Source: a virus. From it: a stretch of 43,841 nucleotides of DNA. This document shows positions 1 through 6,161 of this stretch, piece by piece. The position numbers and the translations under genes are program-made. A model generated the notes under the pieces. The model was not told the DNA's origin. It ran no database searches and was given only the letters and a program-made list of their open reading frames with translations. The DNA lies in IMG/VR virus record IMGVR_UViG_3300045257_000031, positions 1 to 43,841 of that record; one strand, written 5' to 3'. The first letter of the stretch is position 1. The number at the start of each line of letters is the position of its first letter.

Positions 1-127
1 TCCCCCGTTCCATGGGCAGCCCCGTAGGGCTGCCTTACTTGACTGACTCTGCGTTGACATGTTCACGATTGCAGAAGTCCTGGAAGGGCCCCCTGAGGGG
101 CCCGGCTAGCAGTCTGGATAGATTGCC
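1..127. repeat. Direct terminal repeat, left copy
   Basis: These 127 bases recur without change as the last 127 bases of the window (43715-43841). The overlap closes the sequence into a 43,714-bp circle. Length 127 equals a common maximum assembler k-mer, so it is most likely an assembly overlap of a circular or permuted genome, not a biological terminal repeat. It contains two perfect hairpins (15-34, 8 bp, loop CGTA; 86-103, 7 bp, loop CTGA). Confidence 0.95.
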
Positions 128-151
128 CAGGGTCTAGGTGCGAGGCTGCCA

Positions 152-171
152 GAGGGGCCTTCAGGCCCCTC
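152..171 (-). terminator. Hairpin at end of leftward unit F
   Basis: Perfect 8-bp stem GAGGGGCC/GGCCCCTC with loop TTCA, overlapping the stop codon region of the leftward gene ending at 161. There is no long U-tract, so it is either an inefficient terminator or an mRNA 3'-end stabiliser. It is the first of several hairpins stacked between this gene and the WhiB gene across the window ends. Confidence 0.5.
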
Positions 172-412
172 CTTGAGGGCACTGGACATGCTTCCAGTTC
201 TCCACTCGATTGGTATGCAGGCTTGGACTGGTCAGTCCAAGCCTGTCAACACGATCGGCCGGGAGCCGACCGCTACGTATCATGCGTTCACCCTTGGTGA
301 TCCTCTGCTCGCACTCTGTGCATATCAGATTGCGACCACTCGCCACGAAGGAGTTCTGCTCGGTACGAGAGAGGCCCCTGAAGGGCCTCCAAGGGGTCTC
401 TGGCGGACTCAA
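161..412 (-). CDS. Small zinc-finger-like protein
   Basis: An 83-aa protein if it starts at TTG 410-412, which overlaps the stop of the upstream gene (TTGA) and follows a good ribosome site (GGGAGG, about 4 nt away). A shorter GTG start at 344-346 is possible. The C-terminal half carries ICTECEQRITKGE and a distant HVQC, giving a C-x2-C...H-x2-C pattern expected to bind zinc. The pattern and the ITK motif recur in the neighbour at 409-573, so the two are probably paralogues. Two perfect hairpins (221-242 and 371-389) lie inside the coding sequence. Function unknown; a nucleic-acid or host-protein binding role is inference. Confidence 0.6.
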   Translation of the reverse strand: MSPPETPWRPFRGLSRTEQNSFVASGRNLICTECEQRITKGERMIRSGRLPADRVDRLGLTSPSLHTNRVENWKHVQCPQGGA

Positions 413-573
413 ATATCCTCCCGGTTGAAGTCCCTCAGGATGTCTCCCCACGCCCTGTCGCGGGCCGTCTGGGGGCATTCGAAGTGGAAGATCTTACGGC
501 CCAGCTTGCGTGCTGTTGCCGCCTGCTCCTTCGTGATCTCCTCGCAGCAGCCGTCACACATTCGTTCGCTCAC
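409..573 (-). CDS. Small Cys/His protein, paralogue of its neighbour
   Basis: A 54-aa protein starting at GTG 571-573, which overlaps the stop of the gene upstream (GTGA), a sign of translational coupling. It contains MCDGCCEEITKEQ and then FHFECPQ, the same C-x2-C...ITK...H-x2-C-P-Q arrangement as the protein downstream. An alternative ATG lies four codons in. It probably binds zinc; no function can be assigned. Confidence 0.6.
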   Translation of the reverse strand: MSERMCDGCCEEITKEQAATARKLGRKIFHFECPQTARDRAWGDILRDFNREDI

Positions 574-770
574 GAATAGCTGCCGATCCTGGCCTTCTCC
601 AGAACGATTAGCAGATCAGCATCATCGTTATAGCCACTGTCTGCGGTGTTGCGCTCAAGCATCCGAAGCTCACCCCTGCTCACTCGAAGGATGATCTCCT
701 TCACTGGAGGCTTCTCGCGGACGATCTCAAAACTTGCCAAGGCAATACCTTTCTGCTTAACTGTTGGCAT
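570..770 (-). CDS. Small acidic/basic hypothetical protein
   Basis: A 66-aa ORF from ATG 768-770, or 56 aa from TTG 738-740, which has a weak AAAGG upstream. Not recognised. The C-terminus (DDADLLIVLEKAR) looks helical. It is coupled to the next gene by a GTGA overlap. Its ATG shares the CATG with the ATG of the rightward metallophosphoesterase, so the two genes are head to head with no space for separate 5' regions. One of the two starts may be wrong, or both mRNAs may be leaderless. Confidence 0.45.
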   Translation of the reverse strand: MPTVKQKGIALASFEIVREKPPVKEIILRVSRGELRMLERNTADSGYNDDADLLIVLEKARIGSYS

Positions 771-1521
771 GACTACTAGTTGGTTCGTCGTACCGGATCT
801 GCAAGTCCCCCTGCATGATGCTGAGTTCGTCAGCAAGCTGGTGGACGTTGCTTCATACATCAAGCCCGATGGGCTTGTCTTCATCGGTGATCTAACAGAT
901 AGCACCGAAGTCTCAAGGTGGGTGAAGGGGCGAGCTGGTGAGTACAGCGGTCAGCTTCAAGCAGCCTTCGATACTACAGCTGAGATAGTGGCCCGCTTCC
1001 GGCGGGCCGTCGGAGATGTCGAGATGATACTCATCGACAGCAATCATGACGAGAGGACCAAGAAGTATGTCAGCGAGAACGCTCCTGCACTGTCATGCTT
1101 GCGATCACTGGAACTGGAAGAGCTTGCCGGGCTTCGAAGCAGTGATGTGCGCTATCTGCCAGGACCCCATGAGTTCACCCCTGGAGTGCTTGCTGTGCAC
1201 GGACACGAGCGGGCATACAGCCAGATCGCAGGAAAGTACGGACTCGACCGAGTCCGAGAGTACGGAGCGAACCTCGTCTACGGGCACACACATACTCCAG
1301 GGCTTTTCACTACGGCAGTTGGCACAGGAGATCATCGACAGAATCGATGGGCTATGAACGTGGGCCATGGCATGGACATGAGCAAGGCCGGATATCTCAA
1401 GGACGGCTATGCCACTTGGGGACAAGCCTTCGGGCTTGTCCATCATCAGGATGGAGTCTCGATCCCTGAACTGATCCTGGCTCACGACGGGAAGTTCTTC
1501 ATGGAGGGTGACCTGTGGTGA
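769..1521 (+). CDS. Calcineurin-like metallophosphoesterase
   Basis: A 250-aa protein of the metallophosphoesterase superfamily, which hydrolyses phosphomono- or diesters at a dinuclear metal centre. Motifs appear in the expected order: PDLQVP (motif I, D-x-Q in place of the usual D-x-H), FIGDLTD (GD motif), SNHDE (in place of GNHD), VHGHE, and GHTH near residue 180. The start is the ATG four codons before WFVVPDLQ; no ribosome site is visible upstream, so the message may be leaderless. It overlaps the next gene by GTGA. Phage members of this superfamily are often annotated as phosphatases or DNA-repair-type nucleases; the substrate cannot be told from sequence. Confidence 0.85.
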   Translation: MTTSWFVVPDLQVPLHDAEFVSKLVDVASYIKPDGLVFIGDLTDSTEVSRWVKGRAGEYSGQLQAAFDTTAEIVARFRRAVGDVEMILIDSNHDERTKKYVSENAPALSCLRSLELEELAGLRSSDVRYLPGPHEFTPGVLAVHGHERAYSQIAGKYGLDRVREYGANLVYGHTHTPGLFTTAVGTGDHRQNRWAMNVGHGMDMSKAGYLKDGYATWGQAFGLVHHQDGVSIPELILAHDGKFFMEGDLW

Positions 1522-1610
1522 TCAGCTCAGCATGTGAGGATGGCATGCATGACGCATGCCACTGGTGCAAGAACCACAAAGAATGCGAGTGTGAATGCCA
1601 TGGCTCATAA
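1518..1610 (+). CDS. Cys/His-rich mini-protein 1
   Basis: A 30-aa protein starting at GTG 1518, which overlaps the phosphoesterase stop; an AGGG lies about 8 nt upstream. The core ACEDGMHDACHWCKNHKEC is followed by ECECHG, giving six Cys and several His in 30 residues. The same spacing of Cys and His is found in the next protein, so these are tandem paralogues. It must bind metal to fold; the role is unknown. Confidence 0.6.
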   Translation: MISSACEDGMHDACHWCKNHKECECECHGS

Positions 1611-1806
1611 TTACATATCCACCGCCTGCTACCATGATCTTCATGCCAAGTGCAGGCTTGACTGCAAGTGGTGCGAAGAAAAGTGTGACTGTTACTGCCA
1701 TGAAGGTGCAGCAGTAGAGAAGATCGCCCCGAAGGGCGATCCGATGAGGGCAATCATTCTCAAGCTCTATGGTGAGAATCTAGTTAAGGTGGATCATGCG
1801 GCGTGA
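1600..1806 (+). CDS. Cys/His-rich mini-protein 2
   Basis: A 68-aa protein whose N-terminal 35 residues repeat the pattern of mini-protein 1: STACYHDLHAKC, DCKWCEEKC, then DCYCHEG. The remaining C-terminal part (KIAPKGDPMRAIILKLYGEN) is not in the first copy. The ATG at 1600 overlaps the end of copy 1 and the gene ends over the start of the sigma-like gene, so the four genes form one coupled operon. Probably zinc binding; function unknown. Confidence 0.65.
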   Translation: MAHNYISTACYHDLHAKCRLDCKWCEEKCDCYCHEGAAVEKIAPKGDPMRAIILKLYGENLVKVDHAA

Positions 1807-2491
1807 AGTGATCCAGCCATGGATCCACACAGCGGCTGGCAGTGTCAGCAGGGCGTACTCCTCCTGGATCACCTACGCTGACACTGCCAACACACTGTGG
1901 TTGTGGGCCGTACAGAACGAGTCGAGAGTCGATGAATACCTGAGTCAGCCGGATGGTGAGCGGATAGTCCGCTCGATCCTAGCCAAGGAGGCTCGAACCT
2001 ACGCTATTAAGGAGCGCGCAGTGAGCACAGGTTACTCTCCAGAAGATCTCGCCTGGTATAGCCCGCGCCAGATCAGGAACCTCCTGCCGGACGTATTTGA
2101 CTACGAGAACTGGCAGGGTTCATCTGGCGGTGGTGATGGTCGAGGCAGCAAGCCACTGGCGAACGCCACTGGAGACAGGCTGGCCTCTATTCTGGATGTC
2201 AAGTCTGGGTACGAGAAGCTTCTCGTGAGTCAGCAGCTCGTGCTGAAGCTCTTCTTCGATGAGGGTAATAGCCTGGAAGCCATCGCCTTCATCCTGGGCA
2301 TCACTGAGGAAGCCGCCAGGAAGAGGCTGGACAGGGCCGTGTACGCCCTCGGAGACAAGCTGAACAACCCTCGTGCAGGAGACCCGTACGAGGCTGTCAA
2401 CGGGCAGTTCGACACCACCAGCAAGGGGCGTCGTGCCCAGTCCAATGCCTCTGCACGGGCCAGGACGGATGGAAACTGGGATGGATCATGA
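1796..2491 (+). CDS. Sigma-factor-like helix-turn-helix protein
   Basis: A 231-aa protein. Around residues 140-195 it has a region-4-like segment: SQQLVLKLFFDEGNSLEAIA followed by FILGITEEAARKRLDRAV, the typical layout of a sigma-70 region-4 helix-turn-helix (acidic loop, helix, turn G-I-T, recognition helix with KRLDRA). The N-terminal half (SWITYADTANTLWLW...EARTYAIKERA) is not a clear region 2, so it may be an anti-sigma, a sigma mimic or simply a DNA-binding regulator. A Gly/Ser-rich linker (GSSGGGDGRGS) joins the halves. It overlaps both neighbours by a few bases. Likely to redirect host RNA polymerase or control phage transcription; this is inference. Confidence 0.7.
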   Translation: MRREVIQPWIHTAAGSVSRAYSSWITYADTANTLWLWAVQNESRVDEYLSQPDGERIVRSILAKEARTYAIKERAVSTGYSPEDLAWYSPRQIRNLLPDVFDYENWQGSSGGGDGRGSKPLANATGDRLASILDVKSGYEKLLVSQQLVLKLFFDEGNSLEAIAFILGITEEAARKRLDRAVYALGDKLNNPRAGDPYEAVNGQFDTTSKGRRAQSNASARARTDGNWDGS

Positions 2492-2775
2492 GTGCGTACA
2501 CTGAAGAGCTTCGCCAGCGTGCAGCGGTCCTCAAGGCTGAAGCGACTGCCCTACTGAAGGAGGCGACCACCAGGGAGCAGGCTGATGCCAAGCTCGCGGT
2601 GGCGCGGGAACAGAAGAACCGCGAAGCCTTCATCAAGGGCATGCAGAACTTGCGAGACGACATCCTCAAGACTCACAAGGTCTACTACGAGACGTGCAAT
2701 GTGGTCAGTGCTGATGTCAGCACGAACTCAAACAACACCTCTGCGATCATCACCATTCACATCACTCGCACGTGA
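2488..2775 (+). CDS. Coiled-coil hypothetical protein
   Basis: A 95-aa protein. Its first 60 residues are charged, Ala-rich and without Pro or Gly (EELRQRAAVLKAEATALLKE and on), typical of a coiled coil; the C-terminus is Asn/Ser/Thr-rich and beta-like. It begins in the ATGA overlap with the sigma-like gene and is the last gene of unit A, followed 11 nt later by a strong hairpin. Not recognised. Confidence 0.6.
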   Translation: MSAYTEELRQRAAVLKAEATALLKEATTREQADAKLAVAREQKNREAFIKGMQNLRDDILKTHKVYYETCNVVSADVSTNSNNTSAIITIHITRT

Positions 2776-2786
2776 AAGATGGGCAA

Positions 2787-2812
2787 GGGGCACAGTCCGA
2801 AGACTGTGCCCC
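2787..2812. terminator. Bidirectional hairpin between convergent units A and B
   Basis: Perfect 11-bp stem GGGGCACAGTC/GACTGTGCCCC with a CGAA tetraloop. It sits between the stop of the rightward unit (2775) and the stop of the leftward unit (2827). No U-tract follows on either strand, so if it terminates transcription it does so on stem strength alone or with Rho. Confidence 0.75.
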
Positions 2813-2826
2813 AAACTCATGCGTCA

Positions 2827-2955
2827 CTAGCTTTCGAGCTGATCCACGCGTCGCTCAAGCTCACTGATTCCATTGAGAAGCTTGTGATCCGTATTGATGG
2901 CAATGAGATTGATGACGTTCTGGCAGATCAAGAATGCGAAGAGGACCCAGCTCAC
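2827..2955 (-). CDS. Single-pass membrane mini-protein 2
   Basis: A 42-aa protein starting at GTG 2953-2955 in a GTGA overlap with the gene upstream. The first 20 residues (MSWVLFAFLICQNVINLIAI) form a membrane helix, followed by ISELERRVDQLE, a short coiled coil. The gene upstream has the same plan and the same ISELE motif, so they are likely paralogues. Possible holin, antiholin or membrane-anchored regulator; not decidable. Confidence 0.6.
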   Translation of the reverse strand: MSWVLFAFLICQNVINLIAINTDHKLLNGISELERRVDQLES

Positions 2956-3071
2956 TTGTTGACTCCTGCCCTGGACCACTCAAGGTCTTGCTCTAGCTCA
3001 CTGATCCTGTGATACTGGAAGATGTGGATGATGATCGAGACGAAGAGCGCCAGGAGCGCTAACCAGATCAT
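2952..3071 (-). CDS. Single-pass membrane mini-protein 1
   Basis: A 39-aa protein with an N-terminal membrane helix (MIWLALLALFVSIIIHIF) and a charged tail containing RISELEQDLEW. Its ATG overlaps the stop of the coiled-coil gene upstream. Same architecture as the following gene. Its position a few hundred bases from a lipoprotein gene allows a cell-envelope role. Confidence 0.6.
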   Translation of the reverse strand: MIWLALLALFVSIIIHIFQYHRISELEQDLEWSRAGVNK

Positions 3072-3265
3072 GCCTTCATGTTCTCCATCTCGATGGCCAG
3101 GATTTTGATGGTGCTGTTCATGACCATGCAGGCGTGCACTGCTGTCGTGTGACGAACCTTGAGATCGTCAAGCTCACTGCGAAGTGCGGCGAGTTCCATG
3201 CAGTGGTTGGCCATCTCCAGATCGGTGTCAGCCCTCCAGCCTGCAAGATGGTCATTCTCCCTCAT
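3068..3265 (-). CDS. Hypothetical protein with coiled coil
   Basis: A 65-aa protein starting at ATG 3263-3265, inside the end of the lipoprotein gene; GGGAG-like sequence from that gene acts as the ribosome site. The middle (CMELAALRSELDDLKVRHTT) is a predicted coiled coil and the C-terminus is Met-rich (MVMNSTIKILAIEMENMKA). Not recognised. Confidence 0.55.
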   Translation of the reverse strand: MRENDHLAGWRADTDLEMANHCMELAALRSELDDLKVRHTTAVHACMVMNSTIKILAIEMENMKA

Positions 3266-3485
3266 ACCAATCTCCCACTCTTGTTGAGTCGTATACGAGC
3301 TGACTGACACATGCGAAGTTCCACTGATCCTTCGCAACAAACTCCACCGCATGGCAGTGATCGGCAGGATCATCACGCAATCCCACCACGGTGCCAGACT
3401 TTATAGGGTAAGCCTGCTCGTTATGGCATCCAGCCAAGCAGAGGACAAGGGCCGCCCCCGAGAGGGCGGCCTTCACCATCTTCAC
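3252..3485 (-). CDS. Small secreted lipoprotein
   Basis: A 77-aa protein with a classical lipoprotein signal: KMVK, a hydrophobic stretch (AALSGAALVLCLA) and the lipobox L-C-L-A-G-C, giving lipidation at Cys20. The mature part has about 57 residues and two further Cys (DHCHAVEF and NFACVSQL), which could form a disulphide. Small phage lipoproteins are known to block superinfection or to act as outer-membrane spanins; with no obvious partner the first is the better guess. An 8-bp hairpin (3450-3471) lies within the signal-peptide codons. Confidence 0.75.
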   Translation of the reverse strand: MKMVKAALSGAALVLCLAGCHNEQAYPIKSGTVVGLRDDPADHCHAVEFVAKDQWNFACVSQLVYDSTRVGDWYEGE

Positions 3486-3679
3486 TGACGTTCCACCTTG
3501 ATGGTGATCATGTAGATGGGGTCACTGTCAGGGTTGTAGGTGACCTCATCCACGAAACCCATGCCATGCCGGTCAATGCAATCCTCGATCTCTTCGAGGA
3601 TGCTGCTTGCAACATGCCACCTGGATGCCTTGAAGATCCATGCCTCACTGACATCTGCGGAATCCTTGCTGTAGTTCAC
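3482..3679 (-). CDS. Hypothetical protein
   Basis: A 65-aa protein with ASRWHVASSILEEIEDCIDRHG followed by a beta-like end (DPIYMITIKVERQ). It overlaps both neighbours by 4 nt (ATGA-type coupling). Not recognised; probably a small soluble alpha/beta protein. Confidence 0.6.
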   Translation of the reverse strand: MNYSKDSADVSEAWIFKASRWHVASSILEEIEDCIDRHGMGFVDEVTYNPDSDPIYMITIKVERQ

Positions 3680-3876
3680 TCTTCCACCATCCGCATCACG
3701 TGATCGGGGTTGATGAACACTCGCATGCCATTGGGTTGAGTTATCATCTGAAAGCGGTTCAACTCCCTTGCCTCAATCATGGAGTTGAACACACTGTTAA
3801 CCTCTTCAAGTGATCCGATGACGACAACAGTCTCGCCATCGACCATGAAGACAGTAACCTTGCTCAACGAATCCAT
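3676..3876 (-). CDS. Hypothetical protein
   Basis: A 66-aa protein starting at ATG 3874-3876, within the end of the upstream gene. Upstream in-frame codons exist but are antisense-like and overlap the neighbour, so the short start is preferred. The sequence alternates strand-forming runs (KVTVFMVDGETVVVIG, MRVFINPDHVMRM) with one helix. Not recognised. Confidence 0.55.
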   Translation of the reverse strand: MDSLSKVTVFMVDGETVVVIGSLEEVNSVFNSMIEARELNRFQMITQPNGMRVFINPDHVMRMVEE

Positions 3877-4484
3877 CCATCCTTGTAGTAGCGCTGGATA
3901 CCGTGATTGCTCTCGGCCCAGTGCCAACCAGTCTTCTGATGCAAGAGAAGAACTCCACCAGGGGCAGTGGCAACAACCGTATAGTTGCCGACGTTCCTCA
4001 CGTGGATCTTGTCACCGACCACCATGCCGATAGCATTGACCTTGATGCGTTCCGCGACCGGGGGATAGAACTTCTTCTCAGTGACAGGATTCCCATCTTC
4101 ATCAATGAGCTGTTCACCGGTTTCAGGGTCGATGACCTTGATATTCCTGGTGATCCCCTTCGACTCCTTGACTGGAGTCGACCATCGCCAGAACAGCGAG
4201 TCCGTGCGAGCGATATGCCCGTAATCGGAATCCTCTGCGACGATCCAGGCAAGCTCTACGCCTCCGGCATCCACCCCGATCCATCGCACGAACAGTGTCT
4301 TGGATGTGAAGTGGTGCTTGAAGACTGAATCCACCTGCAAGGGCGGCCCTATAGGCCGCCACATGGTGTCCCTGATGTCATCCAGAGCCTTGATGGCAGC
4401 CCTGGCAACCGTGTCACTGGATGTGCCGTCAGGCCATTCCTTCTCAAGAATGAACCTGACAGCATCCAGCTCAGTAGCCTTCAA
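3864..4484 (-). CDS. Hypothetical protein, 206 aa
   Basis: A 206-aa protein, the largest of unit B. The N-terminal 45 residues look helical (DAVRFILEKEW, ARAAIKALDDIRD); the middle (IDPETGEQLIDEDGNPVTEK) resembles a beta-hairpin insertion, and the C-terminal part (GMVVGDKIHVRNVGNYTVVA) is a small beta-barrel-like segment such as an SH3 or KOW fold. Not recognised. Two perfect hairpins (4161-4180, 4342-4360) lie in the coding sequence. Confidence 0.6.
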   Translation of the reverse strand: MKATELDAVRFILEKEWPDGTSSDTVARAAIKALDDIRDTMWRPIGPPLQVDSVFKHHFTSKTLFVRWIGVDAGGVELAWIVAEDSDYGHIARTDSLFWRWSTPVKESKGITRNIKVIDPETGEQLIDEDGNPVTEKKFYPPVAERIKVNAIGMVVGDKIHVRNVGNYTVVATAPGGVLLLHQKTGWHWAESNHGIQRYYKDGWIR

Positions 4485-4890
4485 GGGTAATCTTCAGGGC
4501 TGCATGCCATGTCTTGCCCTTGTCCTGGGCATCCTGGAGATCCCGAAGGAAGGTCGCCACGGATCCCTGGTAAGAGATCCGGTCAGCCCGCTTGAGGTCC
4601 TCCAGAAGCTCGTCGGCGGAATGCGAACATCCGCCATTCAGGTAGCTGTCACCAAGAGAAAGCTGTTCAATGGTCACGCCTGCACGATGCAGGATCTGAC
4701 CCACGAGACAGCCGGGAACGGCGCCAGTGAGGTCATCGAAGTCCTTATGCACATGCACGTAGGAGCAGTTGGCCGAACCGTAGCGGTCGGCCTTGATGCC
4801 CCCACGGTCCACATAGACGAAGTCATCAGACTTCTCGCCGACAACCTGCTTGGCGAGATCCTTGACCCTCTGTAGCGTAAGCTCGATCAT
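4471..4890 (-). CDS. Hypothetical protein, paralogue of the gene at 5105-5539
   Basis: A 139-aa protein; the second of two adjacent ATGs is chosen because it lies 5 nt after AAGGAG. It shares with the upstream protein an N-terminus (MIEL.L...V / MIEIDLPRAVEL), a central P-G-C-L-V-G-x6-AG(V/I) block, and a C-terminal block FLRDLQDAQDKGKTWHAALK versus YLRTIQTRQDRGSTWAQAH. The pair therefore arose by duplication. The function is unknown. A roughly 210-nt structured leader precedes it. Confidence 0.7.
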   Translation of the reverse strand: MIELTLQRVKDLAKQVVGEKSDDFVYVDRGGIKADRYGSANCSYVHVHKDFDDLTGAVPGCLVGQILHRAGVTIEQLSLGDSYLNGGCSHSADELLEDLKRADRISYQGSVATFLRDLQDAQDKGKTWHAALKITLEGY

Positions 4891-4893
4891 CAT

Positions 4894-5104
4894 CTCTCCT
4901 TCTCTGGGTTAACACTTCTCTCCCGAAGACAGGAGAGAACACGCAACCGTTGGTTGCTGGCAGAGATGCACAGACCTTCAGCCATATGGACTGAAGCCAC
5001 AGAAAGCCCCTCGGGAAGGCTTGCCAGGGTGATAGGGGAAGCGTTCCCTAGCCTGTGCATCTTTGTCCGCACAGGGACCCTTGCAGGCCCCTGACGGGGT
5101 ATTT
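4894..5104 (-). ncRNA. Structured leader RNA (candidate cis-regulatory element)
   Basis: This 211-nt gap between the two paralogues has no credible gene. Read leftward, a 9-bp helix GATGCACAG/CTGTGCATC (5053-5061 with 4965-4973) closes a domain of about 97 nt containing three internal hairpins: GGGAA-CGC-TTCCC, AAGCC...GGCTT, and CTTCAG(T)CC-ATAT-GGCTGAAG. Downstream come two more hairpins (GCAACC-AAC-GGTTGC and TTCTCTCC...GGAGAGAA) and then the ribosome site AAGGAG. A closed multi-branch junction next to a start codon resembles a riboswitch or protein-binding leader. Identity unknown. Confidence 0.5.
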
Positions 5105-5539
5105 CTAAGCCTGCATCATCCAGGCAAGTTCACTTTCATCGGCGGAGTGATTGTAGCGAAGGACGAACTCAAGGGCATCAGTGTGAGCCTGTGCCCATGT
5201 GCTTCCTCTGTCCTGGCGCGTCTGGATCGTCCTGAGATAGTCCTCGGCGGAAGCGGTGACGGTCAAGAGGCTCCCGAGGGCGACCAACACACTGTGCAGT
5301 GCTCCTCGGGCTGCATCTCGCCACCACATCACCCTGGGATTGATACCGGCCTTGACGATCACACTGCCAACCAGGCATGCGGGAGTGAAGGAGGGATCAC
5401 CATCTTCATCCCTCTCGACAAACAGGTTGACACAGCTGCCCTCGCATCGATCATAGTCCTGATACTTGAAGCCTTCCGGCTTCTCCGCAATGCATGCGAG
5501 AACCAATTCCACAGCCCTGGGCAGATCGATCTCAATCAT
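5105..5539 (-). CDS. Hypothetical protein, paralogue of the gene at 4471-4890
   Basis: A 144-aa protein starting at ATG 5537-5539 after GGAAGAGAG. It has the conserved P-A-C-L-V-G-S-V-I-V-K-A-G-I block and C-terminal YLRTIQTRQDRGSTWAQAH shared with its downstream paralogue, plus a more acidic middle (VERDEDGDPSF). It contains Cys residues (YDRCEGSC) not kept in the paralogue. Function unknown; its role is presumably early and host-directed, as for the other genes of unit B. Confidence 0.7.
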   Translation of the reverse strand: MIEIDLPRAVELVLACIAEKPEGFKYQDYDRCEGSCVNLFVERDEDGDPSFTPACLVGSVIVKAGINPRVMWWRDAARGALHSVLVALGSLLTVTASAEDYLRTIQTRQDRGSTWAQAHTDALEFVLRYNHSADESELAWMMQA

Positions 5540-5583
5540 TGGATTCTCTCTTCCATGGATTGACCCTATCTGGATCAGGCAAG

Positions 5584-5603
5584 GCACGGCCAAAAGGCCG
5601 TGC
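5584..5603 (-). terminator. Intergenic hairpin
   Basis: Perfect 8-bp stem GCACGGCC/GGCCGTGC with loop AAAA between the helix-turn-helix gene (ends 5610) and the next leftward gene. No U-tract; likely a partial terminator or processing/stability element. Confidence 0.6.
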
Positions 5604-5609
5604 ATCACC

Positions 5610-6095
5610 TCACTCAGACAGATCACTGTTCTCGATCATCTGCTCCAGCCGCTCGCGGTCGGCCTCACGCAACTCGCTCTCGAACTGGTCTGCGACCCTC
5701 TTGAAGTGATCGCGCTCGATCTCCATGGCAGTCAGGCGGTCAAGCGCAGACCGAAGTTCGGAGTTTAGCGTGGTGCTGGTGATCTCGATCAGGCCAATGC
5801 GCTCAAGTGCCTCGAAGTAATTCCGCTCAATCTCTGCGAACTTGTCCGGGTGGACGTAGCCAGCGGCCTTGACGGCCGTACTGTTGCCCTTGTCAGCAGC
5901 AAGCTCCAGAAGGGCCTTGCGATCATAGACGTTGGTGTTGCCGAACTTCCTGACGGGCAGGATGACACCATCACCATCGAACGAGTTATCACGAACCTCA
6001 TTGTGGGCAGTGAGCCACGTATTGACGGTCTGACCAGTGACACTGATCTCCTTTGCGAAGTCCGCAAGAGTGACGACGTCATTGATGTTAGTCAT
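5610..6095 (-). CDS. Helix-turn-helix regulator with coiled-coil tail
   Basis: A 161-aa protein. Residues 5-65 (VVTLADFAKEISVTGQTVNT, then W, and later VYDRKALLEL) fit a winged helix-turn-helix of the MerR/excisionase type: helix, turn, recognition helix, then a strand-wing ending in YDR..LL. Residues 85-160 form a long charged coiled coil (ALDRLTAMEIERDHFKRVAD, ESELREADRERLEQMIEN) probably for dimerisation. It begins after a strong site (AGGAGGAGAGAATC). A candidate regulator acting on the operator-like palindromes at 8750-9425; that link is inference. Confidence 0.7.
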   Translation of the reverse strand: MTNINDVVTLADFAKEISVTGQTVNTWLTAHNEVRDNSFDGDGVILPVRKFGNTNVYDRKALLELAADKGNSTAVKAAGYVHPDKFAEIERNYFEALERIGLIEITSTTLNSELRSALDRLTAMEIERDHFKRVADQFESELREADRERLEQMIENSDLSE

Positions 6096-6134
6096 GATTC
6101 TCTCCTCCTAGGGTTTGCCCTGAGCGGGCAACAA

Positions 6135-6155
6135 TGCAGGCACATCGTGCCTGCA
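6135..6155 (-). terminator. Intergenic hairpin
   Basis: Perfect stem TGCAGGCAC/GTGCCTGCA with a 3-nt loop (or 8 bp with a 5-nt loop) in the 66-nt gap between the gene ending at 6162 and the helix-turn-helix start at 6095. Confidence 0.6.
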
Positions 6156-6161
6156 AAGCAA

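Noticed and set aside
1-127. Terminal repeat as a biological packaging repeat
   Set aside because: Its length is exactly a usual assembler k-mer and it falls mid-way in a non-coding region; simple overlap of a circular assembly explains it.
2779-3012. Rightward 77-aa frame
   Set aside because: It begins inside the strong hairpin, lacks a ribosome site and overlaps two leftward genes with good coupled starts and membrane-helix sequences.
4890-5072. Leftward 60-aa frame in the leader
   Set aside because: No ribosome site, composition unlike neighbours, and it crosses helices of the structured leader.
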